Shown one piece after another: positions 54,299 through 64,000 of a DNA stretch of 64,000 bases (position 1 is its first letter; every line of letters starts with the position of its first letter). The notes beneath the pieces are model-generated. The model saw only the letters and a list, made by a program, of their open reading frames with translations. It made no database searches and was not told the origin of the DNA. The stretch lies in contig VLTN01000050.1 in assembly GCA_008330645.1 (NCBI GenBank), positions 213,864 to 277,863 on the forward strand. The letters run 5' to 3'. The DNA is from Cafeteria roenbergensis. Taxonomy: Eukaryota > Sar > Bigyra > Bicosoecida > Cafeteriaceae. The position numbers and the translations under genes were made by a program.

Positions 54299-56467
54299 CT
54301 ACACGCGGTCCGAGTGCCCAATGGCACCTCCCGGGTGGTTCGCGCGAAACGCCTCCTTGGTCACGCCTAGAGCCTCCACCACGCCACCGACCACGGCGTT
54401 GGCGACCATCTCCTGGGCCACGATGGACCGCGACGGCACGGCGCCCAGCAGCTCCTCGGTGGCGGGGGCGCTCACGACGCCGTCGCACACGCCGTGCATG
54501 GAGCTCTGCTGGGCGCCCACCACGCCCCAGTAAGCCGCGCCTCGCGACTTGACGAGCCCCGCAAGCGCGACCAACTCTGCGGTTTCGCCTGAGTGCGAAA
54601 AGGCGACCACCACGTCGCCTTGCCCCAGCATTCCGACGTCGCCGTGAAGCCACTCGGTGCCGTGGAGGAAGCAGGCTCGCAGCCCGACGCTTCGCAGTGA
54701 CGCGCTGAGCCGGCCCGCCACGGCGGCCGACTTGCCGATGCCGGTCACGATGACCTGCGCGGCCGGGCTGCCGCTGCCCTCCACCGCGCAAGCTGCCACG
54801 GCTGACACCATGGCGGCCACTGCGGCTGACTGCTCCGGCGCGCACAGCGACTTGGACACGAGCCCCGCAGTCGCCACGTCCGCCTGTGTGGACCCCGCCA
54901 CGGCGCGGGCCACGCCCCCGTCGGCTGCGTCGTCTCCTGCGTGCTTGTGCGCGGCGTGGGCCGGGACTGGGCGCCGGTCCAGCAGGGCTGCCGTGCGGGG
55001 CTCCAGCTCGCGCATCCGCGCTTCGCTCTGCCCGAGAACGGGCAGGGCCCCCATGACTTCGCAACACGCCGCGCCGGCGGCCGACGCCACACGGCCCATC
55101 GCCTTGGCCCCGGCAGCCGTGGTGGGGACGCCCTCCGCGTGGATCCAGGCGACCATGCCCCCGAAGAAGGCGTCTCCGGCCCCGGTGGCGTCTAGCTGGT
55201 GAACTCCCTTGAACACCGGGACAAAGGCAGAAGTGCGCCCGTCGCCCAGTCCGATCGCCGCGCCCTTGCTCCCGTCGGTGACGACGCACACGGACACGCC
55301 AGCGGCCGCGGCAATCTGCGTTGCCGCCGCCTCCAGGGAGCCCCGCACGAGCGTGTCGCCGTCCCCCACGAGGCGGAAGAGCGACTTGGCAGAGATCGAG
55401 CTGAGCTTCAAGACGGTGGGGAGCTGCACAACCTCGGCCAGCTCCTGTATTGAGCCCAGGCCCGCCTCGCGCGTAGCCACGCTGACGGGCACGTCCACGT
55501 CGAGGCAGGAGGGGATGCCGAGCTTCCGTGCGCGCTTGAGCATCCAGGCAACGCCGGAGAGGGGCAGCTGCGACACCTCCGACGTGAGCATCGAGGCCCC
55601 GTCAGCAGCGCCCCGGAACAAAAGCTCCATCGCCCCCGCGTCCAGGGCGGAGGTGGAGGCCGGCGCCATGAGAATGGCACGCTCGCCCGTCGAGTCCACA
55701 AGCACGTGAGACACCGACGTCGTGTTCTCGGCGCGCACATCGATGGCGGCCGTGCTCACGTCCAGCTCGCGGAGCTTGGAGCGGATGGCGCGCCCGTGCA
55801 CGTCGTCCCCCTGTGAGGCCAGCAAGCCCGTAGGGGCGCCGAGAAGTCGCGCCCACGCCAGGTGGTTCAGGGTCACGCCTGCGACGGCACGGCGCGGCGG
55901 TGGGGCCAGAGGGGCGGACAGCATGCTGAATCAAGCGTGTGTTTGCAGATGCGGCGGTTAATTCCCGGCTGGGGGCGCGCATGGGGGGCTGGGGGCGAGG
56001 AGGGTGCGAAGCCCCTGCGAAGCCGAACCTCTGTCGCGGCGCAAGTGCAAGTCCTGTCAGTCTGCCGCGGCCTCGACGCCGCCGCCCGGCCGCATGCCCA
56101 GCAACGTCGGCCGCGAGGGCCAAGCAAGGGTCGGCGCCGCTGCGCGGGCGAGACCCGGCCGCGTGGCTTCGCTTGGGGGCGCAGCGCCGTTGCGATCCGA
56201 CCCGCTGCAACGCCGCGGCCTGTGGCACTCCACCCGGGCGAGCGATCCCGGCAGCAGGAGCTCACCGCCCACCACTGACCCAGAGAGCACCTTGGGGTCT
56301 GCAAAGTAGCCCTTGTCTCCAGGCCTGGGCATCGACTTGACGCGGAAGAACAGGTCAACGACGTTCGACCCGCACCCAAGCACAAGCCCGTCCCCTGGCA
56401 GGGGCTCCGCGACGGCTGGGAAGCAGCTGAAGGCCCGGCGAAGCCCGGGGGAGGCTGCCCGCAGCAT
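54299..56467 (-). CDS. PfkB-family sugar kinase fused to a SIS-domain sugar isomerase
   Basis: Two exons (complement 56266-56467 and 54299-55878, phase 1 junction) encode 593 aa. Residues 1 to about 350 are a ribokinase/PfkB fold: VLGCGSNVVDLFFRV at the start, SVVGGVTLNHLAWARLLGAP across the splice, and the catalytic/anion-hole motif DATGAGDAFFGG near residue 296. Residues about 400-593 are a SIS domain of the KpsF/KdsD (arabinose-5-phosphate isomerase) type: VTGIGKSAAVAGRLSASLRS, FLHGTEWLHGDVGML, FSHSGETAELVAL, ending in NHPGGAIG. The CBS pair usual in KdsD is absent. Coupled isomerisation and phosphorylation of a pentose or related sugar is plausible. Both active sites look intact; substrate is unknown. 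Confidence 0.88.
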
Positions 56468-56635
56468 TGCTCTCTCCTTGCGGCGCCTGCTGGACTCGGC
56501 GCACTGGAGTGCGCTGCCGATTGCAGTCTGGCTTCAGTTGCTTTGGGCAGCAGGTCGCCACAGCTGGCGTCCCTGCAAGGACTCTCGCCGCCGCGCCGGG
56601 CCCTTGCGGCCACGCCCTGACGTCCGTGGCCGCGG

Positions 56636-59600
56636 ATGCCAACCCCCTGCGCCGCATGGCGCTGGGAACGTCCTCCACGGGTTTTGCCGGCTGCCTCTGG
56701 ACGCGCGAGCGGCAGAGCGGCAACCATGCTGACTGCAGCAAAGGACAATAGCCTGGTCATCGCAGGCACTCCGCCGCAAGACGCGCTCCTCGCAAAAGAG
56801 CGACCTCCGCCAGCAGCTGACCTCCGGCTGTTGCTCGGCCAGGAGCCCCTGCCAAGCATGGCCACGGCGCAGCTGCGCGCCAAACAAGCCGCCGCGGCCA
56901 GCGCAATCCGTGCTCGTCGGCAAGAGATGCAAGCGTCGCTTGCGAGCACCATCGCCGGCGTGCTCTCGGAGAGGAGCCCCCGGGCAGCAGAAGTGGCGCA
57001 GACAGACGACATGGGCGGCTTGCGCTCGACCGCGAGGGTGGCCCGGCTGGACCCGAGAGACGCCGAAGCGTCCGCGTCAATCCGCAGGTGGCTCGCCGTC
57101 CAACGCAGCGCCCGGACCGGAAGCGCGTCCCCGGCCAGCCCAGCCACCGCGGCGCGCGTGTCGTCGCCCTCCCCCAGCGGCCGCGGTCGTGGGACGTCGG
57201 TGGCCAGCAGCTTGGAAGGGCGCGGCCGATCTGCAAGCCGAAAGGCGGCCAATCGCGATGTTGCCGCGACCTCCCCTTCGGAAGGCATCGGAATGAGCAG
57301 CGCCGCAGCTCGCGCGCGCCTCATTCGCCAAGCGGAAGAAGACGGCGCGGCCCTGACCCGAGCAGCCGCCTCGAGGCACGAGGCTCCCTCCCGCGGGGGC
57401 GCTCGCCGAGCCGACACGCCCAAAGTTCGCGCTCCCCGATTTCGGCTGGGCGCTGACCACAACCGCACGTCGTGGCTTGGAGCGCAAGCAGCTGCCTCGA
57501 TCGCCATGGAGCAGGACTGCCTTTCGGGCCGCCTGAGGGTGGCCAAGGGAGAGCTGCGGGTGCGAGGCGGAACCCCGCCGCGAGCGCGGCGAGCGCAAGC
57601 AGCCGTCCAGCGCGGTCGCACGCGGCACCGCCGCGCGGCGGCCCAGGCACCGGAAGGCGAAGACTCGGCCCGCCCCGGCTCCGTGCCGCGCCCGACGGGT
57701 GCTGCCCTGGCCCTCGCCGCCGCATCTGGTGCCAGCTCAGCCGCTGGCGCGCCCGTGCGCCGTCGCGAGACGGTCAGCTGCTCCCCCACGCAGCCAGCAG
57801 GCGCCCGGTCCTCGGCAGCGGGCTCCGCATCGACGCCATCTCGGCCCCAGCCCCGCCCCTCGACCCGGGGAGCTGGGGCGGCGCGGCGGAGCCCGGACAC
57901 GCGGCGGCGCGACCTCGTGCCTGACACGGCAGCCGTGCCGGCAGCGGTGCAACAGGAGGCCGCGCGGCGGGAAGCGCTGCGCGCCGCCATGTTGGCACAG
58001 CGCAGTGAGCAGCGGCGCAGCCTCGCCGAGGCGGAGCGCCTGAGCAAAGAAGCCACAGCAGCGACGGCCGCTCTCGACGGCAGCAGGCCGCTTTCGCTGC
58101 CGCTGCCCTCAGCCGGCGTGTCCATCGGCAAGGAGGACCGCTTTGCCGCCGGGGACAAGTTGTTCCTGTCCCGCGGGCACTGCGCCGGTCAGAGCAGCAG
58201 CGTCACCGCAAACGCCACCATCAGCGGCACCGACGGCGGCCTGACCGGGTCAAACGCCCACTCGCGACTGCTTGGTCCCGCCTCCGCGATGCGCTCCCGC
58301 GCCCCCCGCTTCGTGCCCCTCACCCGTGCCGGATGCGACTCCCCCGGGTCGGGCTACTACTCCCCGCAGCAGCAGCCGGGGGCCTTCCCGGCCGCGCCCT
58401 ACGGCGCTGAGGACCTGCCCAGCGTGCCCGTGGCGCCGCATCCCCGGCGCGGCGCAAGCCCCCGCGGCGGGTGGGCTCACCGGAAGGGCTCGCCCCATAC
58501 CGCCGCCACGGAGCACAAGGGGAGCGAGGGGGAAAACGACGACGACTGCGTGGCGGCCGCCGCGGCCGCGGTGGACGCGATTCGTCGAGGCGCCGCCTCC
58601 AAGGTTCATCGCAACGGCAAGCCGGTTGGTGCCAGCACGCCCCAGCCAGCCAAGGCCGAGCAGCAAAAGACTCAAGGGGCGGTAACTCTGCGCGCGACTG
58701 CGACGGCGTCGTCTGCGGCATCGGCAGCGATCGAGGATGCCCGCCGGCAGGGCCGCCTGGCCGTCGAGCGAGAGCTCAAGCGACGGCAGGCCGCCGCGGC
58801 AGGCGCGCGGTCCAGGGCACAAGCGGCCGCGGCTGCGAGACGGGCCCAGGAGCAGCGGGAGCGGCAGGCAACGCCGGACGGGAGCGGACAGAGCGACGGG
58901 AAGTGGGCGGAGAGGCGCCGCGAGACTCGGCGGCCGTGGCGGCGGGGCGAGGACGCCGAGCACGAGGCGCGCGTCGCCACCCTCGAGGAGCAGCTGGCTG
59001 CTCTGGACGCGGCGGCAGGCGCGCGGCGGGCCGGGCGGGAGGACGCCTCCACAGTCGACAGCAGCTTCTTTCGCGAGGCCAACTCCCGGCCCGTTACGCG
59101 CCCAGGGGGCGTCCGGAACGGCATTCGCCCGGTCAAGGGCTCCCGGGCGCCGCTGGGGTTCGGCTCGTCGGCTGTTCGCCCCCTCAAATCGCGCACGCGG
59201 ACCGCCGTCGTGGCGTCGCCGTCCCCGCTCGACTACGCCTCCTCGGCGCCCCGCCGCTCGCCTGGCCCCGTGTCCATGCCGACAGCCACGCGGGCTCAGC
59301 GCGCGCGAGTGCTTGACGCCACCCTGCACAAGGTAGACCCAGCGGGCGCCGCTGCGGCGCAGGCGGCCGCAGAATCGGACATGGACAATTGGACGCCGGC
59401 CAACCTGCTCGGCTCTGCCTCAGATGCCCTCGTGCGGCCAGGGCCCGCGTCGTACTCGCCCGCGGCGGCGGACAATGCGGTGCGGCCCCGGGGGCCGAGC
59501 TCGACGTTCGGAGGGGCAGGCACGGGAGTTGCTCGCACGCGAGTGACACCGTCCCCAACGCCAGGGCCAGGCGCGTACGCCTCCGGGCCGGAACGGGCCG

Positions 59601-60307
59601 ACGCCGACCTGCGAGCGACGCGCGCCAGCTCCCCAGCCGCGCGCTTTTCCTCCTCGGCGCGCACGGCACCCCTCGACACGGAGCTGCGCCTCCGGGCCAG
59701 CCGCGGCATCCCCGGCCCGGCCTACTACTTCGTGTCCGCAGGCCCGCTCCCCGCGCCAGAGGACGACGCCCCGCTCCCCACCCCCGGGCCGTCTCCCCAC
59801 CGGCCCGGCAAGGCTGCCCCGCCGGCCAGGCTGACGGCCGCGTCCGGCGCGGTGTCGCCCATCACGCGGCCCGTGCCCCGCCGCCCGGTCTCCACGCCCA
59901 GCGGCGACAGGCTGTCTCAGCCGAAGCGCCCGGCGTCGCTCAGCCCGAGGGCTGTGGCGTCCATTCAGCGCGGCCCCACCCTGGCATGGTCGGGGCCGCC
60001 CGGAGGCGGACAGGCAGTGAGCGCTGCTCGGCGCGCATACGCGGTCCCGAGCTCACCGGGTCAAGGCAGGCTGGCGCAGTCCCTGCCTGTTAGGGGCGGC
60101 CGCACCTTTGTCGCTCGAGGCTCGGGCCGCATCAGCGACACTGGCTTCCGCCCGGCCACCGCGCAGCCCACTGTGTCGCTCATTGGCGGCGACATCGGCA
60201 CACGAAGCCATGTCAGCAACCAACGGGACTCGCCTGCGCCCAGCTTCAGCAGGGGCCCGCGCTTCCATCAGGCCGAGTACTCCCCGCTCAATGCCAGGCT
60301 CTTGTGA
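56636..60307 (+). CDS. sperm-tail PG-rich (SHIPPO) repeat protein, probably flagellar
   Basis: Single open frame of 1223 aa from the ATG at 56636; an alternative start at 56726 gives 1193 aa. Most of the protein is Ala/Arg/Ser-rich with helical stretches ([20 protein letters not shown]). The C-terminal third contains repeats of the PG-rich type: [13 protein letters not shown] near residue 935, [12 protein letters not shown] near 975, [11 protein letters not shown] near 1025, and a more distant [14 protein letters not shown] near 571. Such repeats occur in microtubule-inner and outer-dense-fibre proteins of flagella (ODF3/STPG/CFAP types), supporting a flagellate host. No other domain is seen. 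The first 540 residues could include introns that I did not detect. Confidence 0.6.
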   Translation: MPTPCAAWRWERPPRVLPAASGRASGRAATMLTAAKDNSLVIAGTPPQDALLAKERPPPAADLRLLLGQEPLPSMATAQLRAKQAAAASAIRARRQEMQASLASTIAGVLSERSPRAAEVAQTDDMGGLRSTARVARLDPRDAEASASIRRWLAVQRSARTGSASPASPATAARVSSPSPSGRGRGTSVASSLEGRGRSASRKAANRDVAATSPSEGIGMSSAAARARLIRQAEEDGAALTRAAASRHEAPSRGGARRADTPKVRAPRFRLGADHNRTSWLGAQAAASIAMEQDCLSGRLRVAKGELRVRGGTPPRARRAQAAVQRGRTRHRRAAAQAPEGEDSARPGSVPRPTGAALALAAASGASSAAGAPVRRRETVSCSPTQPAGARSSAAGSASTPSRPQPRPSTRGAGAARRSPDTRRRDLVPDTAAVPAAVQQEAARREALRAAMLAQRSEQRRSLAEAERLSKEATAATAALDGSRPLSLPLPSAGVSIGKEDRFAAGDKLFLSRGHCAGQSSSVTANATISGTDGGLTGSNAHSRLLGPASAMRSRAPRFVPLTRAGCDSPGSGYYSPQQQPGAFPAAPYGAEDLPSVPVAPHPRRGASPRGGWAHRKGSPHTAATEHKGSEGENDDDCVAAAAAAVDAIRRGAASKVHRNGKPVGASTPQPAKAEQQKTQGAVTLRATATASSAASAAIEDARRQGRLAVERELKRRQAAAAGARSRAQAAAAARRAQEQRERQATPDGSGQSDGKWAERRRETRRPWRRGEDAEHEARVATLEEQLAALDAAAGARRAGREDASTVDSSFFREANSRPVTRPGGVRNGIRPVKGSRAPLGFGSSAVRPLKSRTRTAVVASPSPLDYASSAPRRSPGPVSMPTATRAQRARVLDATLHKVDPAGAAAAQAAAESDMDNWTPANLLGSASDALVRPGPASYSPAAADNAVRPRGPSSTFGGAGTGVARTRVTPSPTPGPGAYASGPERADADLRATRASSPAARFSSSARTAPLDTELRLRASRGIPGPAYYFVSAGPLPAPEDDAPLPTPGPSPHRPGKAAPPARLTAASGAVSPITRPVPRRPVSTPSGDRLSQPKRPASLSPRAVASIQRGPTLAWSGPPGGGQAVSAARRAYAVPSSPGQGRLAQSLPVRGGRTFVARGSGRISDTGFRPATAQPTVSLIGGDIGTRSHVSNQRDSPAPSFSRGPRFHQAEYSPLNARLL

Positions 60308-60654
60308 AACAATGTTGTGAACCACGCGTGCCCGTCCTGGGATCGGGGCCGCGCTTGCGCTTCGCCCCTCGCCCACTTCTTTCATTGTGTGCGAGTGTGT
60401 GCTCTGCAACACTGCTGCGATTGTCCCCGCCGCTGGCATCCCGCTCACAACGTCGACCCCCGTGCGAAGAAGGTCGCTTCGCGCACACTGCGGCGTGGAA
60501 CTCAGCACGCCGTGGCAGGCCTCGATGTGAGTGAGACACTCTTACACCTTGAAGGCATCTTAACGGAACGACGTCTGCGAAATCACTCTTGCGCGCTGCA
60601 ACTCCACTCAGCAACCACGCCGCCGAACCTGGTGAGACGCCGACCATCGAGTGC
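60308..60654. other. convergent spacer, no gene seen
   Basis: 347 bp of lower GC between the PG-rich repeat gene and the BiP stop codon. No gene was seen. Confidence 0.6.
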
Positions 60655-62553
60655 TCAGAGCTCCTCGTGGTCGAAGTCCTCGTCATCCTCGCCCTGGGCG
60701 CCTCCGGCATCGCCGCCAGTCGAGGCGTACACCTTCTTGATGATCGGGTTGGCCACCTCCTCGACCTCCTTGCGCTTGGCCTCGAACTCGTCCTTCTCGG
60801 CCTCCTGGTTCTCGTCGAGCCAGTCCAGGGCCTCCTGCACCGCGGTCTCGAGGCCTCCTTGTCCTCCTCGTCCACCTTGCCGGCGATGCCCTTCTCCTCG
60901 TCCTCGATCTGGTTCTTCAGGCTGTAGCAGTACGACTCGAGGGCGTTGCGAGAGTCGATGCGCTCCTTGGTCTTCTTGTCGTCCTCGGCGAACTCCTCGG
61001 CCTCGCGCACCATCCGGTCGATCTCGTCCTCGCTCAGGCGGCCCTTCTCGGCCGTGATGGTGATCTTCTCGCTCTTGCCGGTGCCCTTGTCCTCGGCGCT
61101 CACCTGCAGGATGCCGTTGGCGTCGATCTCGAAGGTGACCTCGATCTGAGGCGTGCCGCGGGGAGCGGGGGGGATGCCGGTGAGCTCGAACTTGCCAAGG
61201 ATGTGGTTGTCCTTGGTCATGGGGCGGTCGCCTTGAAAGACCTGGATGAGAACGGCGGGCTGGTTGTCCCGGTTGGTGGAGAAGGTCTGGGACTTCTTGG
61301 TGGGGATGGCGGAGTTGCGGTTGATGAGCTTGGTCATCACACCGCCGACGGTCTCGATGCCGAGCGACAGCGGGGCAACGTCACAAATCAGAATGTCCTC
61401 GGCCCAGTCCCTTCCCTCGTCGGAGAGGATGCCGCCCTGCACAGCCGCGCCAAAGGCCACGGCCTCGTCCGGGTTGATGCCGCTGTTGGGCTCCTTGCCG
61501 TTGAAGAAGTCGCGGAGCAGCTGCTGCACCTTGGGGATGCGAGTGGAGCCGCCGACCAGCACGACCTCGTCGAGCTCGCCCTTCTTCAGCCCAGCGTCCT
61601 CGAGAACCTTGCTCACGGGGGTCAGCGTCTTCTTGAACAGGTCCAGGTTCAGCTTCTCGAAGCGGGCGCGGGTCAGGGTCTCGCTGAAGTCGATGCCGTC
61701 GAAGAGGGCCTCCACCTCGAGGCGGGCGGACGGCTGGGACGAGAGCGTGCGCTTGACGCGCTCCACCTCGCGGCGGAGCTTCTGCTTGGCGCGCGAGTCG
61801 CCGGACATGTCGGTCTTGTACTTCTTGTTGAACTCGCGCATGAAGTACTTCATGACGCGCTGGTCGAAGTCCTCGCCGCCAAGATGCGTGTCGCCGTTGG
61901 TGGCCAGCACCTCGAAGACGCCGTTGTCGATGGTGAGAGCGGTCACATCGAAGGTGCCGCCTCCGAGATCGAACACCAGGATGTTCTTCTCGCCGCCACG
62001 CTTGTCCAGGCCGTACGCGATGGCAGCGGCCGTGGGCTCGTTGATGATGCGGCGCACCGTCATGCCGGAGATGGTGCCGGCATCCTTGGTGGCCTGGCGC
62101 TGGGCGTCGTTGAAGTAGGCGGGCACAGTCACGACGGCGTTCTGCACGGACTTGCCGAGGAAGGTCTCCGCCGTCTCGCGCATCTTGCCGAGCACCATGG
62201 CCGAGATCTCCTCGGGGGCGACTGCTTGCGCTCGCCTGCCGACCTCCACGTCGACGTACGGGCGGCCGGCCTGGACACGACCTTGTACGGCCACAGCTTC
62301 ATGTCAGCCTGCACGGTCTTGTCCGTGAACTTGCGGCCGATCATGCGCTTCACGTCGAAGACGGTGTTGGACGGGTTGAGCGTCGCCTGGTTCTTGGCGG
62401 CGTCACCGACAAGGCGCTCGCCGTCGGCCCAGGCCACGTAGGACGGGGTGATGCGGTTGCCCTGGTCGTTGGGGATGATCTCCACGCGGCCGTTCTTGTA
62501 CACGCCCACGCAGGAGTAGGTGGTGCCAAGATCGATGCCGATGGTGGTGCCGA
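60655..62553 (-). CDS. ER Hsp70 chaperone BiP, first exon unresolved, two single-base frameshifts
   Basis: ER-lumenal Hsp70, ATP-dependent folding chaperone. The exon visible from 62553 begins at a CGCAG acceptor with [19 protein letters not shown] and contains the nucleotide-binding signatures [11 protein letters not shown] and [16 protein letters not shown]. The substrate domain starts [19 protein letters not shown], and the lid ends in [11 protein letters not shown]-type wording ([20 protein letters not shown]) and the HEEL end separate it from cytosolic (EEVD) and mitochondrial Hsp70. Two breaks are visible: near 62,265 (after LWPYKVVS) and near 60,855 (after DEEDKEA). Each is explained by one missing base in a short homopolymer, and reading continues perfectly in the next frame. 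No in-frame ATG with a signal peptide precedes the exon. Family and ER location are secure; whether the frameshifts are real is open. Confidence 0.88.
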
Positions 62554-62905
62554 CTGCGAGCGTTCGTTGCAAGAGGCGGGCGGGCAAGCGACAAAGCCGA
62601 GGCAGCGCCAGTCAGTTGGACCTCAATTGCTTGGCGCCAAGCTCGCTTCAACCAATGGCACCGAGCCGAGGTTGACCCGTGCCTGCGGGCTGGGCCCGGG
62701 CTCGAGCCGATGCGACGGCGAAATGAAGACTTGTAGCCTCCATGGTCTTCAAGTGCTCAACTCACAAGTCTCCTGGCCAGCAGCCAAGCACGCACAGCCT
62801 GCGCATGCGGCAGTGCGCAGGGCCGTGAGGAGCACAGTAGGTCGCGCAAAGCGTGCTGTGAGAGCTCATGGCCTCAAGTGGCGCAGTGCAGGTGACCCCC
62901 CCGAA
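62554..62905. other. region expected to hold BiP intron 1, exon 1 and promoter
   Basis: GC-rich host sequence between BiP exon 2 and the AT-rich element. On the minus strand, short ATG frames exist (ATG at about 62,743, 62,806 and 62,872), and GT sites at about 62,765 and 62,661 could act as donors. None gives a convincing signal peptide joined in phase to the exon at 62553. Confidence 0.4.
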
Positions 62906-62906
62906 G

Positions 62907-62926
62907 AATGGAAATGAATTTCCATT
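62907..62926. repeat. inverted repeat at the AT-rich element edge
   Basis: AATGGAAA and TTTCCATT form a perfect 8-bp stem around a 4-base TGAA loop, exactly where composition changes. Confidence 0.85.
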
Positions 62927-62932
62927 TCTTCA

Positions 62933-62953
62933 ATAACCGCCGACGGCGGTTAT
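62933..62953. repeat. perfect 9-bp palindrome at the AT-rich element edge
   Basis: ATAACCGCC and GGCGGTTAT are perfect reverse complements separated by GAC. It lies six bases inside the previous inverted repeat and may belong to the element terminus or its insertion site. Confidence 0.88.
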
Positions 62954-63240
62954 ATCCCCTTACGGACACACCTAGGGGCTTTTATCTAACGGGTCATCCA
63001 TCAAACGGGTTATCCACCACAGCCTCCCCTTTTATGATTCCCCTTTATATATTGACCCATGACGACACCGAGGACACCCCAAGACACCATAAATTTTAGG
63101 TGTCCCCACCCCATAAAATCATATATTGAAAAAATAAATTAATTTTGTGATGGTTTCCCTTCTAAAAATCCCCGTCAAATTTAAAACCATCTAATATTTT
63201 ATACCCCTATAGACAAAAGGACACTGGGGACACTAAAAAA

Positions 63241-63266
63241 TATAATATAATTTAATTTATATTATA
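63241..63266. repeat. AT-only hairpin
   Basis: TATAATATAA and TTATATTATA are perfect reverse complements with a TTTAAT loop, inside the non-coding end of the element. Confidence 0.8.
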
Positions 63267-63459
63267 ATATAGAAAAAAGTTTTTAGGGGTGTCCTGTCCT
63301 GTCCGTCCTGTCCCCACCCTGGTCTCCATCATGTGAGAGTGCGAAGCGATAATAAAAATTAAAGCTTCAGTTTTAATTTATCCTTTTTCAACACTGTACG
63401 GTTCTTAAAGTTATGGCTCCACAAATCTTACCACAATAATTACAAATTTTAATTAAATC

Positions 63460-63514
63460 TCTAGGATAAAATTAAAAAATGGGTTAAAGAAAAAAAAAAC
63501 TATAGTATTATATA
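63460..63514 (+). promoter_or_regulatory. possible promoter of the AT-rich element gene
   Basis: A TCTA tetranucleotide at 63460-63463 in AT-only surroundings lies 52 bases upstream of the first ATG, followed by a poly-A run and TATA-like sequence. TCTA within AT-rich flanks is the motif reported for mavirus and CroV late genes. Chance occurrence is likely enough that this is tentative. Confidence 0.25.
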
Positions 63515-64000
63515 ATGAACTTTAAAAATTTAATGTCTTTAAAAGATATGCTCACCATACACGAAGATGCCGCCGACTCTGATAGAATAGGTACCATCAT
63601 CTCAAACGCTTTAAAAATGGAATTAATTATTGTAGAGGGTAAATTATACAAGCTCAACGAGACAATGTGTTATGATCCGCTAACTAAATCATCTGATGAT
63701 ACTTTAACAGGGGCTATTACTAATATTTATCTCAAAGCTTTGGAAATTAACAAATACGGAACTACAAACCTTAAAACTAAAGCTTATAGAAGGAAACCCA
63801 AAATAAAACACCTGACCAAATTATTAAAAGCCTTCAAAATGATTTTAAATAATACTTTTATAAAACGGAACATTTCAAGCATAAGAAGCAACTTAACATA
63901 TGATATAACATTTAACGATGACCCAGACGGAATCCATTTCCAAAACGGAAGATTTAATTTACTAAATAATACACTTGAAGAGCGAACTAAACATGCTTTA
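63515..64000 (+). CDS. putative D5-like primase-helicase, N-terminal part (runs off window)
   Basis: Open from the ATG at 63515 to the window end (162 codons, no stop). Codons are strongly AT-biased, unlike every other gene here. The protein is Lys/Asn/Ile-rich and mostly helical. Its last visible part, DPDGIHFQNGRFNLLNNTLE, resembles the short beta segment (asparagine-glycine then F-[ND]-L) that opens the D5_N domain ahead of the SF3 helicase in viral primase-helicases. In mavirus-type elements such a gene lies next to a terminal repeat, which fits this position. The Walker motifs would be beyond the window, so the assignment rests on a short motif plus context. Confidence 0.5.
   Translation, partial: MNFKNLMSLKDMLTIHEDAADSDRIGTIISNALKMELIIVEGKLYKLNETMCYDPLTKSSDDTLTGAITNIYLKALEINKYGTTNLKTKAYRRKPKIKHLTKLLKAFKMILNNTFIKRNISSIRSNLTYDITFNDDPDGIHFQNGRFNLLNNTLEERTKHAL

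Larger units (their letters stand above)
62954..63514. other. AT-rich non-coding terminal region
   Basis: No credible gene. It contains TGTCCCC/GGGGACA-type words in both orientations (about 63,090-63,240), a short CCTGT tandem run near 63,292-63,315, and poly-A/T tracts. It may be a terminal inverted repeat; this needs the other end. Confidence 0.5.
62906..64000. mobile_element. left end of an AT-rich element, candidate endogenous virophage-like (EMALE/mavirus type)
   Basis: Base composition switches abruptly near 62,900 from very GC-rich to strongly AT-rich and stays so to the window end. The edge carries two palindromes, then about 560 bp without coding sequence but with short reiterated GGACAC/GTGTCC-type words, then one gene open to the end. 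Layout (palindromic/terminal non-coding stretch, then a replication gene running inward) and contrast with the host resemble endogenous mavirus-like elements of Cafeteria. The other end, capsid and integrase genes are outside the window, so the class is inferred. A Polinton-like element or a nucleocytovirus fragment are alternatives. Confidence 0.65.

Noticed and set aside
60655-62553. Mitochondrial or cytosolic Hsp70
   Set aside because: The C-terminus ends HEEL, not EEVD, and the ATPase-domain wording is ER-type; there is no DnaK-like C-terminus.
62908-63099. 63-codon plus-strand frame starting in the palindrome
   Set aside because: It straddles the host/element junction and the 9-bp palindrome, has no domain, and its start lies in the GC-rich side; it is best read as chance.

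Overview
This window is nuclear DNA from a protist, followed by the left end of a foreign AT-rich element. From 1 to about 62,900 the sequence is very GC-rich and gene-dense. It holds typically eukaryotic genes with short GT-AG introns, mostly of the GTGAG...CAG type: RPB1 with a C-terminal heptad domain, TAF2, BRF1, MCM7, DAD2, YJU2, nicalin, BiP and mitochondrial bL20. A sperm-tail PG-rich repeat protein points to a flagellate. A GC-rich host next to an AT-rich element carrying what looks like the N-terminal part of a D5-type primase-helicase is the pattern known from the heterotrophic stramenopile Cafeteria, whose genome carries endogenous mavirus-like elements (EMALEs). That identification is an inference; no rRNA or other taxonomic marker is present.

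Layout. 1-6,063: CobW/ZNG1-type metal chaperone (3' end outside the window), divergent from a TPR protein fused to a degenerate diflavin-reductase module. 6,469-26,030: a block of minus-strand genes: giant TAF2, MCM7, a JMJD7-like hydroxylase, a WW/FF splicing factor and a membrane GT2 glycosyltransferase. 26,412-30,820: BRF1 on plus. 31,163-38,500: bL20m, regucalcin/SMP30, a GT4+GT2 double glycosyltransferase and an unrecognised single-pass membrane protein. 38,641-45,379: RPB1 and, divergently, DAD2. 45,772-56,467: nicalin-like protein, YJU2, a C2H2 zinc-finger protein and a PfkB kinase-SIS isomerase fusion. 56,636-62,553: PG-rich repeat protein and an ER Hsp70 (BiP) whose frame is broken twice. 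About 62,906-64,000: AT-rich element with palindromes at its edge and one open gene running off the window.

The host genes are unlinked housekeeping functions: transcription by RNA polymerases II and III, replication licensing, splicing, ER protein handling and glycosylation. They do not form an operon or pathway. Most neighbours are divergent or convergent pairs separated by 150-900 bp. Many proteins are inflated by alanine-, serine- or glycine-rich inserts.

The most notable observations are the mobile-element edge directly beside BiP, an RPB1 lacking both N-terminal clamp zinc sites, the TPR-diflavin pseudo-reductase, and the PfkB-SIS and GT4-GT2 fusions.
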